Shown one piece after another: positions 1 through 9,065 of a stretch of 64,000 bases of DNA (the stretch's first letter is position 1; each line of letters opens with the position of its first letter). Where the stretch lies: positions 124,001 to 188,000 of the forward strand of contig CAWFQE010000004.1 of the NCBI GenBank assembly GCA_963817885.1, given 5' to 3'. Made by a program: the position numbers and the translations under genes. Source of the DNA: CAVOHU01 sp963817885. Lineage in GTDB: Bacteria > Acidobacteriota > Vicinamibacteria > Vicinamibacterales > JAKQTR01. The notes beneath the pieces were generated by a model that was given only the letters and a program-made list of their open reading frames with translations, was not told the origin of the DNA and did not search any database.

Positions 1-2
1 CG

Positions 3-1196
3 CGGATCGACCTCACGGCCGCCACCGCCAATCACTTCACCACCGTGTCGGGCTTCAACACGATTCAGAAGGACGTGCCGCCCACGCCCCCCTTCGGCAT
101 GCCGGTGCCCAAGGTGGACGAGGTCTACCAGATGTATGCCGGCGCCACGCTGCAGGCTGAGCTGACGATGTACGCCACGGTGTGCCGCGTACAGGAGGTG
201 CCAAACGCGCACCTGTTCAAGGGCGCCGCGCCCGGGTCCAAGGAGGTCCAGACCGCGCTGGCCGAAGGATTGATCATCAGCTACTACATGTACTTCCCGG
301 CGTGCGAGTCGGCGGAGTTCGAGGCGGAGGGCGACTGGTCGGGCGTTTCGCTGCTCGTGCCGGCGCGACCGACGCAGAGTGCCGACCTGTCCGACCCGGA
401 ACGGCTGAAGGCGTTCCTTCCCGTCGTGTCCGCGTACTACCGGAAGGCGACCGACGGTGCGCCGCCGTCGCCGTACTTCGTCGCGGCAAACGGGGGGATC
501 CGGCGTTGGAAGGACGTCGAGAAGGGCCTCGACGCGGGGGTGGGCCTGAACACGCATCCAATCGTGTACGTGTCGCGCGGACGCCACAACTGCTACTACG
601 AGGTGATGTCGAAAACGCTGCCGTCCAGCGCCCCGTGGCAGAACTTCACGCCGGACGCGATCGAGAACGGCCAGTCCACGCCGGGCCCCGCCGACAACGC
701 CCTGCAGGGCGGCGGCATCGAGGACATGCCGTTTCCCGTGGCGCTCGCGTTTCCGTGGATGTGGCTGTTCGCGGCGTGCGCGACAGGCTGTCAGTACCCG
801 GCGAGCTTCGACACCTCGGGCCCGAGCACCGGAGGGTACGTTGAAGGCACCGACAAGACGCTGGCCGGGGACACCGGTCTGCCGGCGGCCACGGGCTCGA
901 CATATCCGCCGGCGGGCCGGTGGCCCGCCGAGCCGCCTCCGCAGCAACTCGCTGTCAGGCTCGAGTATGTCGATCTGACGAACGCAGAGATGGCGGCCCT
1001 GTGGCTGTACCAGGGCGCTTGGGGCGCCGCGACGCAGGTGACACGCACGTTCACGTCCGACCGCGAACGTCCGAGCGTGTGGGGCGCATTCCGCGGCGCG
1101 CGACGCCCGGCGCTTGCGGCGTGGTTCCTGTGGAACCTGTTCCTGGACAGCGTCTTTGGCTGCGGCGGGAACGCCTCGGCAACCCCGTTGCCGTAG
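3..1196 (+). CDS. Vps62-like hypothetical protein (5' end outside window)
   Basis: The reading frame is open to the left edge, so the true start lies outside the window; at least 398 residues are visible. I see a weak resemblance to the Vps62/DUF946 family: a YYMYFPACESAEFEAEGDW segment like the family's 'wyFYPYN...HEGDWE', and HPIVYVSRGRHNCYYE like 'HPVVYVARGSHA'. The C-terminal third is rich in Gly, Pro and Thr and ends with a WFLWNLFLDSVFG segment. The biochemical role of this family in bacteria is unclear. The family match is inference from short motifs only. Confidence 0.55.
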   Translation, partial: RIDLTAATANHFTTVSGFNTIQKDVPPTPPFGMPVPKVDEVYQMYAGATLQAELTMYATVCRVQEVPNAHLFKGAAPGSKEVQTALAEGLIISYYMYFPACESAEFEAEGDWSGVSLLVPARPTQSADLSDPERLKAFLPVVSAYYRKATDGAPPSPYFVAANGGIRRWKDVEKGLDAGVGLNTHPIVYVSRGRHNCYYEVMSKTLPSSAPWQNFTPDAIENGQSTPGPADNALQGGGIEDMPFPVALAFPWMWLFAACATGCQYPASFDTSGPSTGGYVEGTDKTLAGDTGLPAATGSTYPPAGRWPAEPPPQQLAVRLEYVDLTNAEMAALWLYQGAWGAATQVTRTFTSDRERPSVWGAFRGARRPALAAWFLWNLFLDSVFGCGGNASATPLP

Positions 1197-1440
1197 TCTC
1201 CAGTTCCTCGGGCGGAATCGTCGCGCCGGACTGCAGGACGGCCCTGGTCGCACCGACCTTCAGTCCGGTGCGGGTGTCGCCGACGTGAGTTCGGCGACGC
1301 GGGCGAGCGGCCGCGACCGGCGCGGACGGCTGACGTCGCCGGGACGCACGCGTATGCCGAGGGAACTGACGCTCGACGACGACCTTGACGTTGACCGCGG
1401 TCGACAGGTGGGACAATCGCGCGCCATCAAGGAGGACTGT

Positions 1441-2088
1441 ATGCCGCCGGCCCTTATCTTCTTCATCGGACTCATCCTCGTAATCAGCGTCGGCGTCATC
1501 GTCGCATTGAAGAAGGAGCGCGAGCGAACCGAGGCGCTGCGCCGCGTAGCCGAAACCGCGGGGCTGACCTTCGAGCCGAAGGGGGACCTCGCCGTCGTTC
1601 GCTCGCAGGGAGACGTGCAGCTCTTCGCACGGGGACACTCGAGGAGCGTCACCAACCTGATGACCGGGCAGCTCGGCGGCCAGCAGCTGACGGTCTTCGA
1701 TTACCGGTACACAATCGGCGCCGGCAAAGGCCGGCACAGCACCACGCAGACGGTCGTCGTCCTGCCGTCAGCGAAGCGCTCCCTTCCGGATTTGCAGATG
1801 GCGCCCGAGAACCCCCTTATCAGGATCGCGGAGGCGTTCGGGTACCAGGACATCGACATCGAGTCGGCTCCCGAATTCTCCCGCCGCTACATTCTGAGGG
1901 GAGCGGACGAAGCGGCCATCCGGGCCGCGCTGTACCCGGGTGCGACGTCGTACTTCGCTACGCACGAGGGGTGGACGGTGGAAGCGCAGTCCGGCACGGT
2001 GGCCATCTACCGCGCGGACACCCGGTCGAAGCCCGAGGGCATGATGGCGTTCATCGCGGAAGCCCGCGCCGCCGCCAGCAACCTCTGA
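1441..2088 (+). CDS. Membrane-anchored hypothetical protein
   Basis: This encodes 215 residues. The ATG at 1441 is chosen because AAGGAGG lies 6 bases upstream, whereas the frame itself is open much further upstream without any signal. One N-terminal transmembrane helix (about residues 3-22, PALIFFIGLILVISVGVIVA) is followed by a KKERERTE basic/acidic stretch and a soluble alpha/beta domain of about 180 residues. There are no Cys pairs or catalytic motifs that I recognise. The topology suggests a single-pass protein with its bulk on one side of the inner membrane. The function is unknown. Confidence 0.7.
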   Translation: MPPALIFFIGLILVISVGVIVALKKERERTEALRRVAETAGLTFEPKGDLAVVRSQGDVQLFARGHSRSVTNLMTGQLGGQQLTVFDYRYTIGAGKGRHSTTQTVVVLPSAKRSLPDLQMAPENPLIRIAEAFGYQDIDIESAPEFSRRYILRGADEAAIRAALYPGATSYFATHEGWTVEAQSGTVAIYRADTRSKPEGMMAFIAEARAAASNL

Positions 2089-2185
2089 CCGGCCTGACTT
2101 CTGCGGAACCTACCGCCAAGCCCGTTGCGTCCTAACACAGAGGCCCATGACGGGAGTCGGCTCGCGGGGATTCGTGGAGGATCGC

Positions 2186-2716
2186 ATGAAGTACATGGGT
2201 TTGTTCGGGCTGGGATTGGCCGCGCTCGGCCTTGCGGCCGTGTCGTCAGCGAGAGCCGAACTCAAGGTCGGTGACCCGGCACCGGGTTTCACGCTGCAGG
2301 CGAGTGATGGCAAGACCTACACGCTCGCCGACTTCAAGGGCAAGCAGGCCGTCGTTCTGGCGTGGTTCCCAAAGGCGTATACGCGAGGCTGCACCATCGA
2401 GTGCAAGTCGCTCGCCGAGCACGGCGACCTGATCAAGAAGTTCAACGCGACCTATTTCATGATCAGCGTCGACACCCTCGACGACAACAAGGGCTTCGCC
2501 GACCAGCAGCACGCTGATTTCCCGCTCCTGAGCGATCCGACCAGGAAGACGGCCGAGGACTACGGTGTGCTGAACCAGGCAGGCGTCGCCAACCGCTGGA
2601 CGTTCTACATCGGGGCTGATGGCACGATCACCGCGATTGACAAGGCGATCAAGCCCGCGACGTCCGCCGAAGACATCGCGGCCAGACTCGGTGAACTCGG
2701 CATCCTTCAGCGCTGA
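2186..2716 (+). CDS. Secreted peroxiredoxin (AhpC/TSA, BCP-like)
   Basis: This is a thiol peroxidase that would reduce peroxides in the periplasm. It has 176 residues. The ATG at 2186 follows GTGGAGG at ideal spacing and gives a clean signal peptide (MKYMGLFGLGLAALGLAAVSS, cleavage near ARA). The thioredoxin fold begins at ELKVGDPAPGFTLQASDG. The peroxidatic motif FPKAYTRGCTIEC holds Cys69 with a second Cys four residues on (Cys73), so an atypical 2-Cys mechanism within one chain is plausible. Bacterioferritin comigratory proteins usually have the resolving Cys at +5, so +4 is slightly unusual. It is convergent with the YceI gene. Confidence 0.88.
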   Translation: MKYMGLFGLGLAALGLAAVSSARAELKVGDPAPGFTLQASDGKTYTLADFKGKQAVVLAWFPKAYTRGCTIECKSLAEHGDLIKKFNATYFMISVDTLDDNKGFADQQHADFPLLSDPTRKTAEDYGVLNQAGVANRWTFYIGADGTITAIDKAIKPATSAEDIAARLGELGILQR

Positions 2717-2719
2717 GGT

Positions 2720-2742
2720 CATCGTCCAGGACGTGGACGATG
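2720..2742. terminator. Hairpin between convergent genes
   Basis: A perfect 8-bp inverted repeat CATCGTCC / GGACGATG with a 7-base loop starts 3 bases after the peroxiredoxin stop and lies before the end of the convergent YceI gene. There is no T-run, so it is only a candidate bidirectional terminator. Confidence 0.4.
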
Positions 2743-2804
2743 AAGAGAATCGCCGCTCGCATCAAGGAACCCAAGCGACCGGGCTGGACGTGCGCCGTTT
2801 GATC

Positions 2805-3408
2805 TTAACGGTGGGCCTCGAGAACGAACTCAACCTGGACCTCGTCTTTGACCTTGACCGTTCCCCCTCCGGCGGTCACGGGCTTGATTCCAAAATCGGT
2901 CTGTTTGATCACGAACGTTCCGCGCGCCGTCAGACGATCGGGCCCCAGCGTCGCGGTGGCATGAATCGTCAACGGACGTGTGACGCCGTGCAGGGTGAAG
3001 TCGCCTTCGATGGCCAGGGCCGTCCCGTTCGCGGCCTTCGGCCCCGCCGACACGCGGCGTGACCGGAAGACGACGGTCGGGAAACGCTTCACGTCCAGCA
3101 CCTGCTCGCTCAACATCACCTGTTGGACCTGCGGAACGTCGGCGGCGGGTTCACCCTTTCCGCTCACCTTCAACGCCGCTGCGTTGAACTCCAGCGACAC
3201 GCTGGAACGCGGCAAGTCGCCGGCGCTCGACGCTCACCCGGCCGGTCACGGCCGTCGCGAGCACCTCGTGGGCGTGGCCGGCGAACCCGAGCAGCCCCTC
3301 CTTTCCGACCTGGATCAGGACATGGCTGGCCGCCGTATCGATTGTGAACACCTGCGGCCCCTGGGCCACGCCGCCAACTGCCAGCACCGACAGCCACGTG
3401 AGAATCAT
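2805..3408 (-). CDS. YceI family protein, frameshifted
   Basis: YceI proteins are periplasmic lipocalin-like barrels that bind isoprenoid-like lipids. The N-terminal part (MILTWLSVLAVGGVAQ signal peptide, then FTIDTAASHVLIQVGKEGLLGFAGHAHE) and the C-terminal part (RSSVSLEFNAAALKVSG ... LTIHATATLG ... IKPVTAGGG) are both typical but lie in different frames. Removing one base near 3230-3240 joins VTGRVSVE to AGDLPRSSVSLEF seamlessly. I annotate one gene with a single-base break, either an assembly indel or a recent mutation. The ATG at 3408 is preferred to an upstream TTG. Confidence 0.8.
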
Positions 3409-3592
3409 CCAACGACCCAAACCTGCGCGCTCGCCCCATGACTATCTGCCTTTCACGACCCGGTGAGCCCGGGCCCGAATCTCATTTCTCGCACCTGTCG
3501 ATCCGTCGATTCTCATGGGCAAAAAGGGCATTCCCTCCGCCGCCTGGCTATCCTGCTGATCAGCAGCCTAACTGCCGCGACAATTTCACGTC

Positions 3593-3608
3593 TGTGCAGT
3601 TCGGCACA
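3593..3608. promoter_or_regulatory. TGTNC-N6-GNACA box between yceI and the beta-helix gene
   Basis: The sequence TGTGCAGTTCGGCACA is a perfect match to the palindrome that recurs at 37-63 kb. Its centre is 34.5 bp before the end of CACGAT (3630-3635) on the plus strand and 35.5 bp before the end of TAGGCT on the minus strand, so it could serve either divergent gene. Confidence 0.5.
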
Positions 3609-3652
3609 TTGCCCGACACCCCGCACCACCACGATGGTTTCAGGAGGATCGG

Positions 3653-3823
3653 GTGAGGTCGGTGCGTCGCACGCGGACGCGCCAGCAGGGCGCTCGGCCC
3701 CCGCCTGTGGGACTCTGTGCCCGCGTGGAACGTTTCCGAAATCCTCAGCAGGGCCTGAAGGTCGGCCGGGCCCGAGGCCCCTTTCGGCGCTACAATACCA
3801 ACCGAAAATCAGGAGGTGCGTGA
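3653..3823 (+). CDS. Possible 56-residue leader ORF
   Basis: A GTG start has AGGAGG 4 bases upstream, and the TGA stop shares a base with the ATG of the beta-helix gene (TGATG), which is the layout of translational coupling. The product is very Arg-rich (RSVRRTRTRQQGARPPP...) and matches nothing I know. It may be a regulatory leader peptide or a chance ORF; the Shine-Dalgarno sequence is the main support. Confidence 0.3.
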   Translation: MRSVRRTRTRQQGARPPPVGLCARVERFRNPQQGLKVGRARGPFRRYNTNRKSGGA

Positions 3824-5101
3824 TGCGCATGGCCATCGGCTCCCCCGCGCGAACGTTACGGTCCCTGGCGTTCGCGTCCCTGTTGCTGGGTCTCCCCAGC
3901 CCCGCTTCAGCCTCGATTGTGTTCGTCACCGATCTCGGTGACACCGGCGGCGCCGGCCAGCTTCGGTCGCTCATCAATGCGGCCGCGCCGGGCGACACCA
4001 TCGTCATTCCGCCGGGGACGATCGTCCTCACCGGCATTCCCGGTGAGAACGCAAACGCCACCGGCGATCTGGACATCCTGAAGGACCTGACCATTGTGGG
4101 CGCCGGAGCCGCGCTGACCGTCATCGACGCGAATCACCTCGATCGAGTGTTCGACGTGGCGTCGACAGTCACCTTCAGCGTGTCGGGCCTGACCATGCGT
4201 AACGGGCACGTGGATCCGGCGGCGGCCATCGATCCATCGGGCGGCGGCCTGCTCAACCGCGGCGTTTCCACGACGCTCATCGGGGTCGTCATCGAGAACA
4301 ACTTCGCGGGGGGCGGCGGCGGAATTGCGAACTTCGCCGGCGCGGTGACGCTTTTCGGCTCGACCGTGCGGAACAACTCGTCCACCGGCATAACCGCGAA
4401 CGGGGGCGGCATCCTGAACTTCGGGGCGCTGGAGGTGACCAGTTCCACCATTAGCGGTAACACCGTGTTCGGCACTTCGTCGAGCACTCTGGGCGGGGGA
4501 ATCCTCAACACCGGTGCGCTGACGCTGCGCGACAGCTCAATCGTCGCCAACTCCGCGTCCGGCACGATGGGCGGCGGGCTGTATCAGGCGGGCGGGACGA
4601 TGGCGTTGACCAACGTGACCATCGCGGACAACCAGGCCGGCGCAGGGCAGCCCTACGCGCGCGGCGGAGGCCTGGCAAACTCCATGGGCGGCGCCCGCCA
4701 CGATCGTCAACACCCTGATTGCCGGCAATCGGACCGGGCCGGGCACGGCACCCGACTGCGTGGGCACGATCACCTCTCTGGGACACAACCTGGTTCAGAA
4801 CACCAGTCTCTGCACGATCGCAGCGGCCGTAGGAGACATCCTGGACCGTGGCGCCGGACTGCGTGCGTTCGGCGACAATGGCGGGCCAACCTGGACCTAC
4901 AGTCTCCAAATCGGGAGCCGGGCTGTAGACGCGGGCGACAATGCGGCGTGCGCGTCGCCGGATCAACGCGGGATCGTGCGGCCGGTCGACGGCGACCGCG
5001 ACGGTGTGGCGGTGTGCGACATCGGCGCGTTCGAGCTGGACGTGCGGAGTCGTCCGGGGCCTCCCATCGGGGGTGTGGGCGGCGTGCAGGCGCCGCGCTA
5101 G
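3823..5101 (+). CDS. Secreted right-handed beta-helix protein with C-terminal choice-of-anchor Q-type domain, frameshifted
   Basis: The ATG at 3823 follows AGGAGGTGCGTG. A signal peptide (MRMAIGSPARTLRSLAFASLLLGLPSPASA) leads into the typical start GDTGGAGQLRSLINAAAPGDTIVIPPG, then pectate-lyase-like coils with repeated GGGILN.G and T.SGNT elements. Near 4686-4692 the frame breaks: LANSMGG continues in another frame as APATIVNTLIAGN, then LGHNLVQNT, DNGGPTWTYSL and DQRGIVRPVDGDRDGVAVCDIGAFEL, the classic end of this family. One surplus base explains it. Such proteins are extracellular and often polysaccharide-associated; no catalytic residues are evident. Confidence 0.82.
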
Positions 5102-5551
5102 AGCCGATCCTCTTCTTCGGCGAGACTATGCCGTCGCCCCGGCCGCCGGTTGATTGCGCGTAAACTCAACTCCGACCTAACGACCCGGCGTTTCTTGGCA
5201 GCGCCACGGCCAACCAGATCGCTTCGACGCTTCGGGCCGTCCACATTCAACCCGCACGGGACGCCCGCCATCTCCCAGGACGCATTTCAACGGGTGCGAT
5301 CGGCGCTCGTTGGGCGTAGAATCAAAGTCTCCTGCTAATTGTTCCGAGCGCTCAGTGCTGCACGCTTCTGTACGCGCACCGGCGGCTCGCCCGTGTTTCC
5401 GATCGCGGAGCCCCCGCGTCTGGCCGGGGCTATGTACGCCGATCCCTTCCGACATCCCTTCGGGCCGGCGAAGCGCGCCGGCGATCCGTCGGAGCAGTTG
5501 TCGAGTTCATCTCCCGGATTGACCGCGAGGCGGACAGAGACGAGGCGAATC
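5102..5551 (+). other. Intergenic region, no gene seen
   Basis: About 450 bases between the beta-helix and transglutaminase-like genes. Frames here are open by base composition only, with no start signal, repeat or convincing protein similarity. It presumably holds the promoter of the downstream gene. Confidence 0.5.
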
Positions 5552-8469
5552 ATGAACGATGTGAACCGGCCACCCCTCCCGGCACTGGCGATCATGGCGG
5601 CCGGCGCCGCCCTGCTTGCCGACGCCACGTTTGAAACAATGCGAAGCGGCTCACGCGCCGGCTGGTGGGTGCTGGCGACGCTGGCGCTGTACTTCGCGGT
5701 GAGCGGACTGACGTGGCGACGGCGCTTCGGCTGGGACGTCCGACTGACGATCGCGCTGGCCTGCGTGCTGGGGCCGGTGGCGGCGACGGCCTGGCTGCCT
5801 GGCGGGTTGACGTCGGGCGTTCGACTCCTCGGTCAGGCGACCGCGGTGGTCCTGTCGGGTGCGACGGTCGCCGCCCTGCTCATCGCCGTCGCGGTATGGG
5901 GACGCGCAACCGCCCTGCCACTCCCGGCGCGTGCCGCGGGTGTGCTGCTGGCGGTCTACGCGACGGCGGCCTTCGTGCTCGGTGCGGGGAATGGAACGGC
6001 GTACCCGGCCCTCTTTGCCGGGGAAAGCGCCTGGCGCAGCGCGCCGCGCTTTCTGCAGGGTGCGATGATTGGCGGCCTCGTGGTCCTGCCCCTGTCGCTG
6101 CTGGTGTGCCTCGCGGGCGGGCTGCGGCGTGGCGCACGCGGTTGGCGGTCTGTCGAAATTGTCGCGCTCGGGCTCTCGGTGGTCATGGTGATATCCGGTT
6201 TCACCAACGCTGCGGGACTCGACTACGGCCGGATCCCCGCCGCGATGTCCGGTGGGGCAGGTCCAGGCAGTGATCCGGCACCCGCGGCCGCCTTGTCCGT
6301 GCCCTCGGATCAGGCGACGGTTGCGGCGTTTCGGGACTCGGCCGATCGGATTCAGGCTGCCTCGGCTGCCTCGGACTTCAACCTCGACAAGAAGGCCGCG
6401 GAGCTGGGTCCCGACATCGGCCGGCTCTTCACGTTTGTTCGGCAGGAGATCCGCAGCGAGATATACGCCGGCGTGCTGCGCGGAGCGCCGGGCACGCTGG
6501 CGGCACGCGCCGGGAACGCGTGGGATCGGGCGGCGCTGCTGGCAGCGCTGCTCGCGCGCCACGGACGGGAGGTGCGTTTCGCACACGCCCACCTGCCTCC
6601 CGAACAAGCCGCGGCGCTGGTGGCCGGGATGTTCAGCGGAACGCCGGGGCAGATCGCCGCCCTGCCGTCCGTCTCCCTCGCGGAAGCGGTCGTTGCCGCG
6701 GGTCGCGATCTCGCCGCGAAGGTGCAGACTGATTGGCACGCGGCCGAACGAGAGCTGTTCGACGCGATTGATCGGTCGGGCGTGGCGCTGGGGAGCACCC
6801 AGCCGGTCCCGGAGGCCACGCTGGCCAGGGAAGCCAGCGACCACGTGTGGGTGGAATATCGCGACGGCGATCGCTTCGTGCCACTCGATCCAGTCGCGGC
6901 GGACCGACCCGGCGTCGCCGTCGCACCGGCCAGCGAAACGTTCGCTGAGATTCCAGAGGCGTTTCAGCATCGCGTCTCCTTTCACGTGAAGGTCGAGCAG
7001 CGGCAGAACCAGAAACTCGAGGAACGCGACGTGTTCCTCTGGTCGACCACCTCCGCCGCGCTGAACGGCGTCGGGATTCTCCTCGCTCATCAGATCAGCC
7101 ACACCCTGACGGGCGACTGGCAAGCGACGCCTACGCTCTTCGTCGACCACGAGGTGTACTCGGCGATGTCGTTCACCGAGCACGGCGTCGTGGCCGCCGA
7201 GAAGTCGAGCACCGGGTCGGAACTCATCGATCAGGCTCGCAAGGTGACGAAGGAAGCGCCCAAGGAGGTGGCCGACCTGTTCGGCGGCCAGGCGCAGGCG
7301 CCTGCGGCTTCGGTGGCTGCGGGCAGCGAGTTGACGGGCGTCGCGCTGGAGGTCGAGTTCACCGATCCTGGCGGCCACGTCGAAACAGCCCGGCGGGAAC
7401 TCCTGGACCGCGTGGGCCGGGTCGCGCGCGCCCAGGGAACGGCGGCGACCGCGCCGCTCTCCCCGATGCCGGTGGCAGCCGGCGTTCCCGTCGCCCTGGC
7501 CGCGCTGTACGGTTGCGCCGTGACCTCGGGGCCGCTCGACGCACGCCAGCCTCTCGCGCGGCTCGGATCCACGCTTCCGATCCTGGACGATGCGATCGCG
7601 CTGCGGGGAATCGCGGGCACACCGGGAAGAACACCAACGCCTGAGGAGCAGGCGCGCGTCAAGCGAGTCGTCGGGATGCTGCCGTCGATGCTTGAAGGCG
7701 CCGCACAGCTGATGCACGTCCTGTCGGACCAGCTCGGGCGCCGCCTTCAGCTCGGCCAGGGGCTCCTCTTCTCCTCTACGAGGCTACGCCGAGGCTCGCC
7801 ATCGCCAGTTTCGACCTCGCCAGCCGCACCCTGGCGATCGATCTGCGCCGGAACTCCATGCGCGTGGTCGGCCGCGGGGCGTCCGGACCGGACATCGCGC
7901 GCGCCAACATCTCTCGCGGCGTGCTCGACGCCGTGATTGAGAACCTCGTCGTGGGAACGCTGGCCGGACCGCCCGCCGCCTCGGCGAGCACGATTTCAAT
8001 CTTCCAGCAGGCCCGTCAGAACGGCGTCCGGGTCGTCGCGGTCCGCGACGCGGCCGGGGCCGGCGCCCTGGCGTTTCCGGACCAGGCACGGCCGCTTGTT
8101 GCGCAGGCGCTGGCGACGCAGCTGATCGTGGCGCCAGAGCGTCCCGTGCCCATCGGCAATGAAACGCGCACCGCGTGGTGGCAGGTGAATCCCTCGACAG
8201 GCGAAGTGCTGGGTGTGCTGGATTCGGGGCTGCACGGCGCCCAGGAGCCCGTGGAACGAACCCAGCTGGCCGTAACCATCGACGAACCGATGGCGAAGAC
8301 CCTGGCGGCCCCCGATCCGTACGCCGCCACCCAGGCCATATCCGCAGCCGCGTCGAGTGGAGTCAATCCCATCGACCTTCCGTCTTTGGCGCTGGGCATG
8401 GGGTTGGGGATCCTGGTCTGCGGTGCGGCACTGTTCGCCGCGGCGCAGTTTCTGACCAAGTCCAAATGA
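5552..8469 (+). CDS. Transglutaminase-like membrane protein, frameshifted
   Basis: The ATG at 5552 begins about seven transmembrane segments (roughly residues 5-220). A soluble region follows with a transglutaminase-like domain: FTFVRQEIRSEIYAGVLRG, then AGNAWDRAALLAALLARHGREVRFAHAHLP, and later SDHVWVEYRDGDRFVPLDPV. The His and Asp of a transglutaminase triad are present, but the Cys position before WDRAALL is not Cys, so protease or transferase activity is doubtful. Near 7777-7783 the frame breaks: the continuation YEATPRLAIASFDLASRTLAIDLRRN runs in another frame to 8469, ending with a final transmembrane helix LALGMGLGILVCGAALFAAAQF. The intact protein would have about 970 residues. Confidence 0.75.
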
Positions 8470-8526
8470 CAGGATAGACGGGCTCTCGACACGCGCAGAC
8501 GACACGGTAGTGTGAAGGAGGGCATG

Positions 8527-9063
8527 ATGACCATGAATCGACCGACTGTAAGACTCGCGCTTTTCGCCTTGGCGGGGCTCCTGCTGGCGACCCCCGGGCC
8601 GGCCTCCGCGCAGGCCCTCAATATCAAGCTCGGTCTCTGGGAGACCACGACAACCATCCAGATGTCGGGCGCTCCACCGATTGACACGAGCAAGATGACA
8701 CCGGAACAGCGGGCGCGGATCATGGGCGCGCTGGAAGCCTCGAGGAAACGGGGAGCGACGCCGCACACGAGGCGCTCGTGCATGACCAAGGACAAGCTCG
8801 CCAAAGATCTGTTGCAGGACAAGAACGACCGCTCATGCAAGGAAACCGTCATCGCAAGTTCTTCGACCGCATTCGCAGTCAGGATGGCGTGCAGTAGCGA
8901 AGGCGGCGGTACGTCGAGCGGCGAGTGGCATTTCGAGGCGACGACGCCCGAGCAGGTGACGGCCATTGGCCAGTTCACCATCGAGAAGGCCGGGAACAAG
9001 ATGACGTCCACCTCGACGCTGACCGGGAAATGGTTGGGAGCCTCGTGCGGCGATGTGAAGTGA
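8527..9063 (+). CDS. DUF3617 family secreted protein
   Basis: The protein has 178 residues from the second of two adjacent ATGs, chosen for spacing to GAAGGAGGG at 8514-8522. A signal peptide ends in PASAQA and is followed by LNIKLGLWETTTTIQMSG, the hallmark opening of DUF3617, then a TPEQRARI segment and paired cysteines (RRSCMTKDKL ... RSCKETV ... MACSS ... GASCGDVK). The family is periplasmic and uncharacterised. The next gene starts 3 bases after the stop, so the two are probably co-transcribed. Confidence 0.82.
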   Translation: MTMNRPTVRLALFALAGLLLATPGPASAQALNIKLGLWETTTTIQMSGAPPIDTSKMTPEQRARIMGALEASRKRGATPHTRRSCMTKDKLAKDLLQDKNDRSCKETVIASSSTAFAVRMACSSEGGGTSSGEWHFEATTPEQVTAIGQFTIEKAGNKMTSTSTLTGKWLGASCGDVK

Positions 9064-9065
9064 TT

